Positions 15,926 through 24,004 of a stretch of DNA of 64,000 bases are shown piece by piece. A model generated the notes under the pieces. It saw only the letters and a program-made list of their open reading frames with translations, did not search any database and had not been told where the DNA came from. The position numbers were made by a program, and so were the translations under genes. Within the stretch, counting starts at the first letter, position 1. Each line of letters begins with the position of its first letter. This DNA is from CAYNYF01 sp964401385 (GTDB lineage: Bacteria; Planctomycetota; Phycisphaerae; SM23-33): assembly GCA_964401385.1 (NCBI GenBank), contig CAYNYF010000005.1, positions 1-64,000 of the forward strand, in the 5' to 3' direction.

Positions 15926-16084
15926 ATGAACGAGCGAACCGTTATCGTCGGAGGCGTTGCCGCCGGCGCGGCGCGACAACGTGCGAAATCTCGCGGGAAG
16001 CGACGGCCTTCTGAAGCGTGTGCCGAAGCCGGCAAAGTGACTGTCCGGCAATGGCGCGCTGGTGAGGGGAGGATGGACACATGA
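15926..16084 (+). pseudogene. Remnant of a CoA-disulfide-reductase-like FAD oxidoreductase
   Basis: The first residues, M-N-E-R-T-V-I-V-G-G-V-A-A-G-A-A, match the FAD-binding start of CoA-disulfide reductases and related pyridine nucleotide-disulfide oxidoreductases, which have G-G-V-A-G/A-G-A-S-A-A-A. After about 20 codons the frame loses any likeness to the family and stops at residue 52, against about 450-550 for an intact enzyme. A ribosome-site-like purine run (AAAGGCGAGAGG) is still present. I read this as an internal deletion that removed almost the whole gene. It runs into the GH130 start with an ATGA overlap. Confidence 0.6.
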
Positions 16085-17052
16085 GCAACGAACACGGCGA
16101 ACTGTTCACCCGGCATCCTGTCAACCCGATTTTGAGGGCTGCGGAGTGGCCGTATCCGGTCAACTCCGTCTTCAACGCCGGGGTGACCACGATGGACGGC
16201 CAGACGCTGCTGCTGGTCCGCGTGGAGGACCGGCGCGGAATGAGCCACCTGTGCGCCGCGCGGAGCGCCGACGGGGTGACCAACTGGCGCATCGACACCA
16301 AGCCCACCTTCCCCGCCGACCCGGCCAACCACCCCGAAGAACTCTGGGGCATCGAGGATCCGCGCATCAGCTTCGTGGCCGAGACCGGCGACTACCTCAT
16401 CGCGTACACCGCCTTCAGCGAGGGCGGCCCGCTGGTCGCGCTGGCCCGGACGCGGGACTTCAAGAAGTTCGAGCGACTGGGCCCGGTGACGCCGCCGGAG
16501 GACAAGGACGCGGCCGTGTTCCCGGTGCGCTTCAACGGCAGATGGGCGCTGATCCACCGGCCATCCGCCGGGGAAATCGGCCTGGGCGCGCACATCTGGG
16601 TGTCCTTCTCCCCCGACCTGACGCACTGGGGCGATTTTCGAATCCTTCTCCGCGCCCGGCACGGCGGCTGGTGGGACGCCAACAAGATCGGGCTTTCTCC
16701 GCCGCCGCTGGAAACGCCGGAAGGGTGGCTGCTGATGTACCACGGTGTTCGCATGACCGCCTCCGGATGCATCTACAGGCTGGGGCTTGCCCTGCTGGAC
16801 CGGTCCGACCCTACCACGGTGCTTCGCCGCAGCGACGAGTGGATCTTCAGTCCCAGGGAGGTCTACGAGAGGCAGGGAGACGTCGAGCAGGTGGTCTTTC
16901 CCTGCGGCTGGGTGGTCGAGGGGGACGAGATCCGGCTTTACTACGGCGGGGCGGACACCTGCATCGCCCTGGCCACGGGCAGCCTGCGCGAGGTAATGGA
17001 CCACCTGCTGGGCCTGCCGGCGTATGAGGCCCCGAAACCTCCCCCGTGCTGA
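16081..17052 (+). CDS. GH130-family glycosidase/phosphorylase (mannoside-type)
   Basis: 323 residues, a five-bladed beta-propeller by family. Family enzymes phosphorolyse or hydrolyse beta-mannosides such as 4-O-beta-mannosyl-glucose and mannooligosaccharides. Supporting motifs: N-P-I-L near the start, N-A-G-V, L-L-V-R-V-E-D-R-R-G, the signature G-I-E-D-P-R-I containing the family's catalytic Asp, W-W-D-A-N-K-I-G, and G-W-L-L-M-Y-H-G-V. ATG 16081 has GGGGAGGA upstream. No signal peptide, so it acts in the cytoplasm. Its end lies 21 bases from the convergent end of the large catabolic operon. Specificity cannot be read from sequence alone. Confidence 0.85.
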   Translation: MSNEHGELFTRHPVNPILRAAEWPYPVNSVFNAGVTTMDGQTLLLVRVEDRRGMSHLCAARSADGVTNWRIDTKPTFPADPANHPEELWGIEDPRISFVAETGDYLIAYTAFSEGGPLVALARTRDFKKFERLGPVTPPEDKDAAVFPVRFNGRWALIHRPSAGEIGLGAHIWVSFSPDLTHWGDFRILLRARHGGWWDANKIGLSPPPLETPEGWLLMYHGVRMTASGCIYRLGLALLDRSDPTTVLRRSDEWIFSPREVYERQGDVEQVVFPCGWVVEGDEIRLYYGGADTCIALATGSLREVMDHLLGLPAYEAPKPPPC

Positions 17053-17073
17053 CAAGGCACAGGCGAGACAGCA

Positions 17074-18516
17074 TCAACGCTCGGCCAGGGTGGCAACGTA
17101 TTCGCTGAGCATCTTCGCGTAGCTCGCCGCGGCCGGGCCGGGCTGGACTCGGCGAGTCTCGCCGGCCATCGACCGGTGCAGTTGGTCCAGGGAGGTTTCC
17201 TCCTCCAGCATGGCCCGGGCGAGGATGGCGGCCCCGAAAGCGCTGATCTCGGGCTCGGTCGGCAGCGTCACCGGCCGGCCGACCACGTCGGCGACGATCT
17301 GGGGGGTGCATCGGCTGCGGGCGCCGCCGCCGCACATGATCAGCCGACGCGCCGGGCAGCCCGCCACCTCCAGCCAGCCGATCTGCCGCGCCAGCTCCAT
17401 GCACAGGCCCTCCACGGTCGCGCGGAGCAGGTGGGCCCGCCCGTGGGCGAGCTTCAGCCCGTGCACGCTGCCGGAGGTCGGGCGCCCCCCCCCGCCCGTG
17501 CCGGACAGGAACGGCCACAGCCTCAGTCCGTCGGAGCCCGGCGGAATCGAATCGATCACCTTGTCGATCGCCTCGGGCGATTCGCCCTCCAGAGCGGTCA
17601 TCGCCAGGGCCCAGCGAAAGGCCGAGCCGCCGACGACCAGCGAGAGCATCTGCCCCCATCGCCCCGGCAGGACGTGATCGCACACCCACGCCGACGGCAC
17701 CACCGGGCTCATCAGCCGGTCGGTCACCGCCAGCAGGGCCCAGGCCGTCCCCGCCCCGAACATGACGTCGCCGGCGTCGATCGCGCCGCAGCCGAGGGCG
17801 GCGGCGTACTGGTCGTGCACGGCCGGTCCGACGGGAATGCCGGCGGGCAGGCCCGTCAACTCGGCGGCCTCGGCGCTCAGCGGCCCGGCCGCCTGCCGCG
17901 CCGACAGCAAGTCGGGAAGCTGCTCGGCCCGCAGGCCCATCAGCTCCAGCACGTCCGGGTCGGCCTGGCGGAGGGAGGGATTGTACAGGCAGCAGATGCT
18001 CAGCGACGAGCCGTCGTGGGCCCCCCGCCCGCACAGCCGCCGCACGATGGTGTCGCCCACGAAGCCCACCCGGTTCGGCCAGGCGAGCAGCTCCGGCCGG
18101 CGCCGCCGCAGCCAGAGAAGCTGCCCCAGGGAGATGCCGCTTCGCCCGTGGCCCAGGCGGGAGGCGAAGTACTCGCTGCCCATCCGCTTCGTCAGTTCCC
18201 GGTCGAAAGGCTGTCCGCGCGGGTCCATCCAACTGATTACCGACCCCAGGCAGGTCCCGTCCTCAGCGCGGATCTGCATGGCCGCGCCCTGACTGGAGAC
18301 GCCCACCGCCCGCACCTCACCCGGCCTGGCGCCGCCGGCGGCCTGGCGAACGGCCTCCAGCGTCGCCTGCCAGATCCGCTCGATGTCCTGCTCCACGCCG
18401 CCGTCGGGGGTGTGAACCAGCGGCACGGGCGCGGACCCCCTGGCCGCGATCACCCCGTCGGCCTCGACCAGCAGGGCCTTGACGTTGGTCGTTCCCAGGT
18501 CCAGTCCCAGCAGCAT
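17074..18516 (-). CDS. FGGY-family carbohydrate kinase (xylulokinase-like)
   Basis: 480 residues, ATP-dependent sugar or polyol kinase. The N-terminal phosphate-binding segment G-L-D-L-G-T-T-N-V-K-A-L is typical, D-Q-Y-A-A-A-L-G-C-G-A sits mid-protein, and the C-terminal signature is visible as G-G-R-P-T-S-G-S-V-H-G-L and L-I-M-C-G-G-G-A-R-S. It is the last gene of the DeoR run, starting 3 bases after the isomerase-like gene, which argues that it phosphorylates that enzyme's product. Xylulokinase and other ketose kinases are equally possible. Confidence 0.85.
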   Translation of the reverse strand: MLLGLDLGTTNVKALLVEADGVIAARGSAPVPLVHTPDGGVEQDIERIWQATLEAVRQAAGGARPGEVRAVGVSSQGAAMQIRAEDGTCLGSVISWMDPRGQPFDRELTKRMGSEYFASRLGHGRSGISLGQLLWLRRRRPELLAWPNRVGFVGDTIVRRLCGRGAHDGSSLSICCLYNPSLRQADPDVLELMGLRAEQLPDLLSARQAAGPLSAEAAELTGLPAGIPVGPAVHDQYAAALGCGAIDAGDVMFGAGTAWALLAVTDRLMSPVVPSAWVCDHVLPGRWGQMLSLVVGGSAFRWALAMTALEGESPEAIDKVIDSIPPGSDGLRLWPFLSGTGGGGRPTSGSVHGLKLAHGRAHLLRATVEGLCMELARQIGWLEVAGCPARRLIMCGGGARSRCTPQIVADVVGRPVTLPTEPEISAFGAAILARAMLEEETSLDQLHRSMAGETRRVQPGPAAASYAKMLSEYVATLAER

Positions 18517-18519
18517 CGC

Positions 18520-19929
18520 CTAAACCTCAACGTATTCAGCGCCCAGCATCTCGGCGGCGATGGCAAGCCGGCCGCGGGCGTCGCCGAAGCACACGGCCAA
18601 GTGGTGCGGGCCGCCGGCCCGGGCATAGGCCGTCAGGAACTCGCGCACGTCGCCGGGCGGGCTCATCTTCGAATGCGGCACGGCCAGTTGCGGCAGCGGG
18701 CCGAAGTCCTCGATCGTCATCGGCGAGGCGATGATCCGCCATTTCTGCCCGGCCGCGAGCGTCAGCGCCGTCAGCGTCGCCTCGCCGGGCTGGAAGCTGC
18801 ACGCCAGCGCCAACTGCCGCCCGCGAATCGGCACCAGCGACTTCTTGCGGGCGACCATGCACACCTTGCGGTCCTTCCGGGCCATGGCCACGTTGGCCTC
18901 GCCCATGTGGCTGACCAGCACGGCGTTGCCGGCGAAGTCGATGGTGAAGATCTCGCTGAAGCTGGCCGGCGGGTGCAGCCAGCCCAGGAACGCCGACCCG
19001 GCCGCGGAGATCAGGTCGCCCTCCCCGCCGAAGCCGACGGCCTCGCCCAGCAGCCGGCTGGCGGCGACGAACGGCAGCGTCTCCACCCTGTCGTCCTCGC
19101 CGAAGGCCAGGAACTGATACGTCAGCGCGTCCAGCCGGTTGTCGCCGACCATTCCCCGCAGGGCGATCTCCGCCCGGGCGGTGGCAGACAGATCTTCGTC
19201 GGTGACGTCCGCGGCGATCTCGTAGGCGTCGCGATACTCCGCCGTCAGCCGGGCGACGTCGGCCGGGGCGGCCTGCCCGGCTCGCCGGACGTACTCAGCC
19301 ACGGTCAGTGCCTGCCACTGACAGCCGAGCGTCGTGGCCATCATCGTCGTATCCAGGCCGAAATCGCCCATGCCCGGAAACGGATAGCCCAGCAGCCCCA
19401 GCCGCGCCCTGCCCAGCCGGCTGACCGCGTAGCCGGCGCGGATGTGGTCGGTCAGGGCGGCCACGCCCGCGGCATCGTCCAGGTGGCTGGTCACGTAGCC
19501 GAACGGCACGCCGGAGCGGACCAGCACGTTGCACAGGTCGTGCGTGCCGTGGACGCCGTGATTGGCGGTCAACTCGGCGTCGCCGTAGGAAGCGTCCACC
19601 GCGTACAGCTCCTGCGTGTTCCAGACCACGATCGGCAGGCGCGTCCGCTTCAGCGCCGGGGCGGAAATCAGGCTGGGCGAGTACGAAAGCAACACCACCA
19701 GCAGGACGTCGACCCCGTCAGCCTCGAAGCCCGCCACCGTCCGCTCCACCGCCTCGCGAGTGAAGACCGCCCCGCCGAAGCGGACCTCGGCCACGTCGGC
19801 CAGGGCGGGCATGAGCCGCTCGCGGACGAACTTCTCCCGGCCCTGGCGAAGCTGGGGTCCGGACCTCTCATAAAACTCCAGCGTCAGCCCCAGCAATCCA
19901 ACTTTCGGTCGACTGGAATTTTCCGGCAC
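18520..19929 (-). CDS. L-arabinose/L-fucose isomerase-fold protein
   Basis: 469 residues, AraA/FucI fold: metal-dependent aldose-ketose isomerases. Evidence: early V-G-L-L-G-L-T-L-E-F-Y, the V-V-W-N-T-Q-E-L strand, H-G-V-H-G-T-H-D-L, and late G-G-E-G-D-L-I-S-A-A and H-M-G-E-A-N, which look like the metal-glutamate and active-site segments. Length and order fit the family, but the protein is diverged and I would not name the sugar. It is translationally close to the FGGY kinase, suggesting an aldose to ketose to ketose-phosphate sequence. Confidence 0.75.
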   Translation of the reverse strand: MPENSSRPKVGLLGLTLEFYERSGPQLRQGREKFVRERLMPALADVAEVRFGGAVFTREAVERTVAGFEADGVDVLLVVLLSYSPSLISAPALKRTRLPIVVWNTQELYAVDASYGDAELTANHGVHGTHDLCNVLVRSGVPFGYVTSHLDDAAGVAALTDHIRAGYAVSRLGRARLGLLGYPFPGMGDFGLDTTMMATTLGCQWQALTVAEYVRRAGQAAPADVARLTAEYRDAYEIAADVTDEDLSATARAEIALRGMVGDNRLDALTYQFLAFGEDDRVETLPFVAASRLLGEAVGFGGEGDLISAAGSAFLGWLHPPASFSEIFTIDFAGNAVLVSHMGEANVAMARKDRKVCMVARKKSLVPIRGRQLALACSFQPGEATLTALTLAAGQKWRIIASPMTIEDFGPLPQLAVPHSKMSPPGDVREFLTAYARAGGPHHLAVCFGDARGRLAIAAEMLGAEYVEV

Positions 19930-19960
19930 GGCGGTCTCTCCTGACAGGTTGGCGGCTGGG

Positions 19961-20752
19961 TCAGTCCTCGATTTCCTTGCGAACCGGCTCCAGGAAGCTG
20001 CGGGGAACGTCCCTCGCCAGCAGGTCGTTGAAGACCTCGGCCACGGCCGAGGCGTATGTCTCGAGCAGCCGGCGGCCCAGCTCGGCGGTCGCGCGGGTGG
20101 CGCGGCCTTCCACGGCGTCGGGCAGGTCGGTCACCGAGGGCACGCAGAAGACGCCCTCTCGCCCGCGAAGTGCCGGGAACGGAAACTCCCGGCCGTAGAG
20201 ATCGGTCGGACCGTCCACGGCCGCGGACATGTTCACCAAGTCCGGGCGCAGGGCCAGCATCAGCGAGGTCTCGATCAGGCCGGCGTGCGTGATCGGCTCG
20301 GCGGCGATTCTGCCGGCTACCTCGGCGGCCATCTCGTACGGGCTGACGTCAACGTACATGGCGTGCGTCCCCCGCCAGCGCAACTGCCACACGGCCAGTT
20401 GGGCCGCCGGCAGGTTGCCGTGGCCCTGGACGAAGACAATCTTGCGGAAGCCGAGCCGGTGAAGGTCGCCCGCCACGTCGACCAGTTTGGCCAGCAGCGT
20501 CGCCGGCGAGACGCCCGCCGACGCGAACGGCCGGGCCCACTCCACCACGCTGTACCGCACCGTCGGGAAGATGGCCACTCTCTCGGCATCACTGGCGGCC
20601 GCGGCGCGGGCGAGGATGCCCTCGACGATCAGGCTGTCGGTCCCGCAGGGAAGGTGCGGGCCGTGGGCCTCCAGCGACCCCATCGGAATGACCCCGACGC
20701 CGCCTTCGGCCGCCCGACGCAACTGGATGTAGTTGGCTTGTTCGGCTTCCAC
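19961..20752 (-). CDS. Creatininase-family amidohydrolase
   Basis: 263 residues. Metal-ligand motifs of the family are all present: G-S-L-E-A-H-G-P-H-L-P-C-G-T-D (Glu, His, Asp), V-Q-G-H-G-N (His) and H-A-G-L-I-E-T-S (Glu). Family members hydrolyse cyclic amides (creatinine), formamides in riboflavin/F420 synthesis, and, as IolN of the Thermotoga-type inositol pathway, the C-C bond of a diketo-inositol. Sitting among two Gfo/Idh dehydrogenases, the IolN-type role is the one the context favours, but this is inference. It lies 25 bases after the NagB-like gene. Confidence 0.85.
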   Translation of the reverse strand: MEAEQANYIQLRRAAEGGVGVIPMGSLEAHGPHLPCGTDSLIVEGILARAAAASDAERVAIFPTVRYSVVEWARPFASAGVSPATLLAKLVDVAGDLHRLGFRKIVFVQGHGNLPAAQLAVWQLRWRGTHAMYVDVSPYEMAAEVAGRIAAEPITHAGLIETSLMLALRPDLVNMSAAVDGPTDLYGREFPFPALRGREGVFCVPSVTDLPDAVEGRATRATAELGRRLLETYASAVAEVFNDLLARDVPRSFLEPVRKEIED

Positions 20753-20777
20753 GCTGCTCGATGCCTCCGGCCCGCCC

Positions 20778-21737
20778 TCACCGGGCGGGGAATTCGATCG
20801 GGACCCTTCTCTCGCTGGTCTCGCTACTGCAATCCGCGGCCACCGCCCCGGACAGGACCAGCTCGCTGTTCAGGATTTGCAGGATGCTGGCCGGCACCAG
20901 CGGCGTGACCGGCCCGTGGGCGGCCAGGCGGGTGACGAACCGCTGCCACACCGACTCGCCGCAGCCGAAGCCGTTCCAGAAGCTCACGCGCTTGGCCCCG
21001 GCCAGCTCCCTCGGCCCGATGGTGGCGGCCTTGGGCGGCGTCCAGGACCAGTCGCCGGCGCTGCCGGCGTCGGCGTACAGGCAGTTCTGAAGGATGGTGA
21101 TCGGGTGCAGCTCGACGATCCTGGCCCCGGCCTGGAGGTAGGCGTCGACGTCGTCGCCGAACTCGACCCCCAGGTGCGGCTCGAAGAAGGCGATGTGCCC
21201 GCCCCAGCCGATGCCGCCGTAGCAGACGTCCGCCCCGCCCGCGTCCTCGAGCATTCCGCTGTAATCGTTGACGTTGTCGGTGCTGGGGAAGTGAATCTGC
21301 TCCTCCGGCATTCTCAGCTCGGGCCTGATCCGGCCGAAGAAGTCCTGCCACATCCAGTACTGAAAGCCGCCCTTCCAGTCGCGCGGAGCGGTGTTGCCGT
21401 CCTGGTCGGCGTACTCGTCCATGTTGAACGTGTGCACGTGCCGGCAGGAAAGGTTCAGCTCGTTGATGGCGTGGGCGGCCAGGGCGTAGTTGGGGTTCGG
21501 CGCCGGCAGGATCATCACGTGCCGCCGGCCCTCGTCCAGGCTGCGCTGGATCCCGGCCACGATGTCCAGCACGTAGCCGAACTGAAAGGCCGTCTCGTTC
21601 TCGATGATGCGGATCTTGAAGTTCGGATTGGCATGCCGGCAAAGATCCTCCTTCCCGATCTTCCGGACCCGCTCGCACACGGCCGCATCTCGAAAGGGGA
21701 GGAACCGGGCCATCTCATGGGCAAAGCCCGCCGGCAT
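20778..21737 (-). CDS. NagB-like (glucosamine-6-phosphate isomerase-fold) protein
   Basis: 319 residues, longer than the roughly 240-270 of ordinary NagB. The fold signature is visible in the conserved H-T-F-N-M-D-E-Y segment (the family's nucleotide-like loop with catalytic Asp), in C-Y-G-G-I-G-W-G-G-H-I-A-F (family G-x-G-x-x-G-H-I-A-F-N-E) and in A-K-R-V-S-F-W-N. The last Asn-Glu of the family's H-I-A-F-N-E is F-E here. So it may deaminate or isomerise an amino-sugar (phosphate), or have drifted to another use. Its presence next to aminotransferases supports an amino-sugar or aminocyclitol substrate for the operon. Confidence 0.75.
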   Translation of the reverse strand: MPAGFAHEMARFLPFRDAAVCERVRKIGKEDLCRHANPNFKIRIIENETAFQFGYVLDIVAGIQRSLDEGRRHVMILPAPNPNYALAAHAINELNLSCRHVHTFNMDEYADQDGNTAPRDWKGGFQYWMWQDFFGRIRPELRMPEEQIHFPSTDNVNDYSGMLEDAGGADVCYGGIGWGGHIAFFEPHLGVEFGDDVDAYLQAGARIVELHPITILQNCLYADAGSAGDWSWTPPKAATIGPRELAGAKRVSFWNGFGCGESVWQRFVTRLAAHGPVTPLVPASILQILNSELVLSGAVAADCSSETSERRVPIEFPAR

Positions 21738-21764
21738 GTCGCGCTCCTTTCTCCCCGGCGCGTT

Positions 21765-22907
21765 TCATTGCATCTGCGGCAGATCGACCGCGGCCTGCGT
21801 CTCGGCCGATTCGCGAACCGCCTCCAGCACGCGCTGGAGGTGAATGCCCTCTTGCAGCGAGGGGCTGGGCTGGCCCCCCTCGGCGATAGCCCGCAGGAAC
21901 GAGTACAGGCTGTGGACATGGCCGCGGACCCAACCGACGGGGAACTTCGGTCCGGGGAACTTCCCGCCGGGGGCGGGGTACCGGTGCACGCAGGCGATCT
22001 GCTGCCAGCCGCGCCCGCCGAGATCGCCGTCGGGCGGTCGGCCGTCGTAGATCTCCAGGTAGTTCGGCTGCATGGAGTTGAAGCGGATCGCCCCGTGCCG
22101 GCCGTGAATCTCAAACCGCAGCTCGTCCTCCGTGCCCGTGGCGATCTTGCTGACGTCCACGCTGCCAAAGGCGCCGTCGGCGCTTTGCAGCAGCACCAGC
22201 GCCGCGTCCTCGACGTCGATCTTCATCATCGTTCCGGGCTCATCCAGGCTGGGGCGCTCGGCCGCCCAGATCCGGCTGAGACAGTGGGCCCGCTGGAACG
22301 GCCCGATCAGCCACCACAGCAGGTCGATCACGTGCGAGCCCAGGTCGCGGATCACCCCGCCGCCGGCGGCCGCGGTCGACTTCCAGTTCACCGCCTTGTT
22401 CGGATCGGCGCTGCCGCTGTGCAGATACGCCGCCCGGAAGTGCGTCACCTTGCCCAGGAAGCCCTCCTCCAGAAGCCCCCTGGCCTTCAGCGTGGCCGGG
22501 TAGAACCGGAACTGAAACGCCACCTGTGCCTTCGCCCGGTAGCCGGCAAGCAGCCCGGCAAGTTCCTCGGCCTCGGCCAGACTGGCGGTAACGGGCTTGT
22601 CGACGTAGACGTGCTTGCCCGCCTTGATGGCCGCCGCCAGGGCCGGGAAGTGCGCCTGGTTCGGCGTGCAAACGTGAACCAGATCCACGTCGTCGGCCTC
22701 GATCACCTCCCGCGGGTCGGTCGTGTGCCGCTCGAAGCCGCCGGTCTCGCGCGCCGCCGCGGCCAGCTCGTCGGTGAGTTCGCAGACCGCCTTCAGCCGG
22801 CAGGCGAGAGGCTCCGGGCTGTAGTACAGGGGGATGGTCTTGTGGGCGAACGTATGCATCTTGCCCATGAACCCAAACCCCAGCACGCCCACGCCCAGAG
22901 TCTTCAT
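21765..22907 (-). CDS. Gfo/Idh/MocA-family NAD(P)-dependent dehydrogenase (1)
   Basis: 380 residues from ATG 22907, which has AGGAGAG ahead. The Rossmann motif G-V-L-G-F-G-F-M-G-K-M-H is at residues 6-17, and the family signature V-D-K-P-V-T (usually E-K-P) near residue 100 carries the catalytic-region lysine. D-L-G-S-H-V-I-D-L-L-W-W follows in the C-terminal alpha/beta domain, with the active-site His. The family oxidises a ring hydroxyl of sugars or inositols. One of two such genes in this operon; substrate not readable. Confidence 0.88.
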   Translation of the reverse strand: MKTLGVGVLGFGFMGKMHTFAHKTIPLYYSPEPLACRLKAVCELTDELAAAARETGGFERHTTDPREVIEADDVDLVHVCTPNQAHFPALAAAIKAGKHVYVDKPVTASLAEAEELAGLLAGYRAKAQVAFQFRFYPATLKARGLLEEGFLGKVTHFRAAYLHSGSADPNKAVNWKSTAAAGGGVIRDLGSHVIDLLWWLIGPFQRAHCLSRIWAAERPSLDEPGTMMKIDVEDAALVLLQSADGAFGSVDVSKIATGTEDELRFEIHGRHGAIRFNSMQPNYLEIYDGRPPDGDLGGRGWQQIACVHRYPAPGGKFPGPKFPVGWVRGHVHSLYSFLRAIAEGGQPSPSLQEGIHLQRVLEAVRESAETQAAVDLPQMQ

Positions 22908-22942
22908 GCCGCGCTCTCCTCGGTGCCAATCCGGATCGGCCG

Positions 22943-23953
22943 CTACAATACGGTCTCCAGCAACTTCATTCCATTTCCGAAAAAGACGGCCTCGAAAAAG
23001 CCTCGCCCCAGGTGCAGCCGGCCGGCCGCCTTCTTGATCGCTCGAAGCTCCTCGTACAGGAACGCGGTGAAGATAAGCTTCTGCTGCTCGTCGGAAATCG
23101 ACAGGTGCCACGGAACCGGCGTCACGTACGTGTACTGGTCGTTGATCTCGACGGATTTTCCCGGCGCCAGGGCGATGGGAGTATCCGTGGCGAACAGGAT
23201 CTTCTCCTGCGGCACCCGCCGGAAGAGATACTCCATCACCTCCCAGTTGTTCAGCATCGCCAGGTCGAAATACAGGTTCGGCAGGTCCTTCAGTCCGGCC
23301 AGGTTGCCCACGATGTTCTTGAGGAAATACGCCCTGCCGATGTGTGCAAGCACGATCTTTGCCCGCGGCCAGGCCGAGCAAAGCTCCACGATCTGGGCCT
23401 GGTTGAGCGGATCGGCCAGGCGCCGGCTGCGGGGGATGTGCAGCATCACGATCAGGCCGAGATCGTCGGCCACGCGCATGATCGGCTCCGGGAGCATCTC
23501 GTGGATTTCCACCAGGTTGGGGTCGTCCTTCCTGACGTAGTCCAGGTAGGGCTTGAGGCCCAGGAAGCCCGACTCGATCACGTCGCGCCGAACCTCGCCG
23601 GCATCCTCGGCAGGGTCGACCAGGCGGAAGCCGAAGAACTGCCGTCTGTCGGCCCCGGCGGCGACGTATCGGTTGTTGGCGACCATATCGTACTGGACGT
23701 GGGGCAGGCCGAAGCAGACGGCCGACGTCTCCCGGCCGGGATAGGCCTCGGCGAGGTCCTGCCGCAGATCGTCGAAGCCGTACCTGCTGATGAGATGCCC
23801 GGCGGAGGAGTAGGTGTGCCCGGCCGGCAGAGTCTTCTCGTCGAAGACGTGGACGTGAAAGTCCAGCACCCTGGCCGGCACGAACTCATCCAGCTCTTCC
23901 CGCCAGATTGTCAGGTTGCGCGGGTGTTTCGTCGTCTGGCGCCACACGGGCAA
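22943..23953 (-). CDS. Amidohydrolase-family (TIM-barrel) metal-dependent hydrolase
   Basis: 336 residues. An early V-L-D-F-H-V-H-V-F-D gives the H-x-H metal site; V-M-L-H-I-P and V-L-A-H-I-G supply later histidines, and F-A-T-D-T-P the last Asp. This pattern fits the amidohydrolase-2 branch (ACMSD/lactonase-like). The start is uncertain: TTG 23953 opens the frame, GTG 23947 is next, and neither has a strong ribosome site. A lactonase or decarboxylase step on an oxidised sugar would suit the cluster. Confidence 0.75.
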   Translation of the reverse strand: MPVWRQTTKHPRNLTIWREELDEFVPARVLDFHVHVFDEKTLPAGHTYSSAGHLISRYGFDDLRQDLAEAYPGRETSAVCFGLPHVQYDMVANNRYVAAGADRRQFFGFRLVDPAEDAGEVRRDVIESGFLGLKPYLDYVRKDDPNLVEIHEMLPEPIMRVADDLGLIVMLHIPRSRRLADPLNQAQIVELCSAWPRAKIVLAHIGRAYFLKNIVGNLAGLKDLPNLYFDLAMLNNWEVMEYLFRRVPQEKILFATDTPIALAPGKSVEINDQYTYVTPVPWHLSISDEQQKLIFTAFLYEELRAIKKAAGRLHLGRGFFEAVFFGNGMKLLETVL

Positions 23954-23970
23954 TTGCTTTCACTTTCGAG

Positions 23971-24000
23971 GCCCGCGGCCTGCGGCAGGCCGTCGCGGGC
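23971..24000. repeat. Cruciform-like inverted repeat between operon genes
   Basis: Outer arms GCCCGCG (23971-23977) and CGCGGGC (23994-24000) enclose inner arms GGCCTGC (23977-23983) and GCAGGCC (23985-23991). It fills the 51-base gap between the second Gfo/Idh gene and the amidohydrolase gene, the widest but one in the run. It could be an RNA-processing or attenuation hairpin; no T run follows it. Confidence 0.6.
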
Positions 24001-24004
24001 GAGA

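Noticed and set aside
16621..16650. T-loop-like TTCGAATCC as a tRNA hint
   Set aside because: It lies inside the GH130 coding sequence and no acceptor or anticodon stem can be formed around it.
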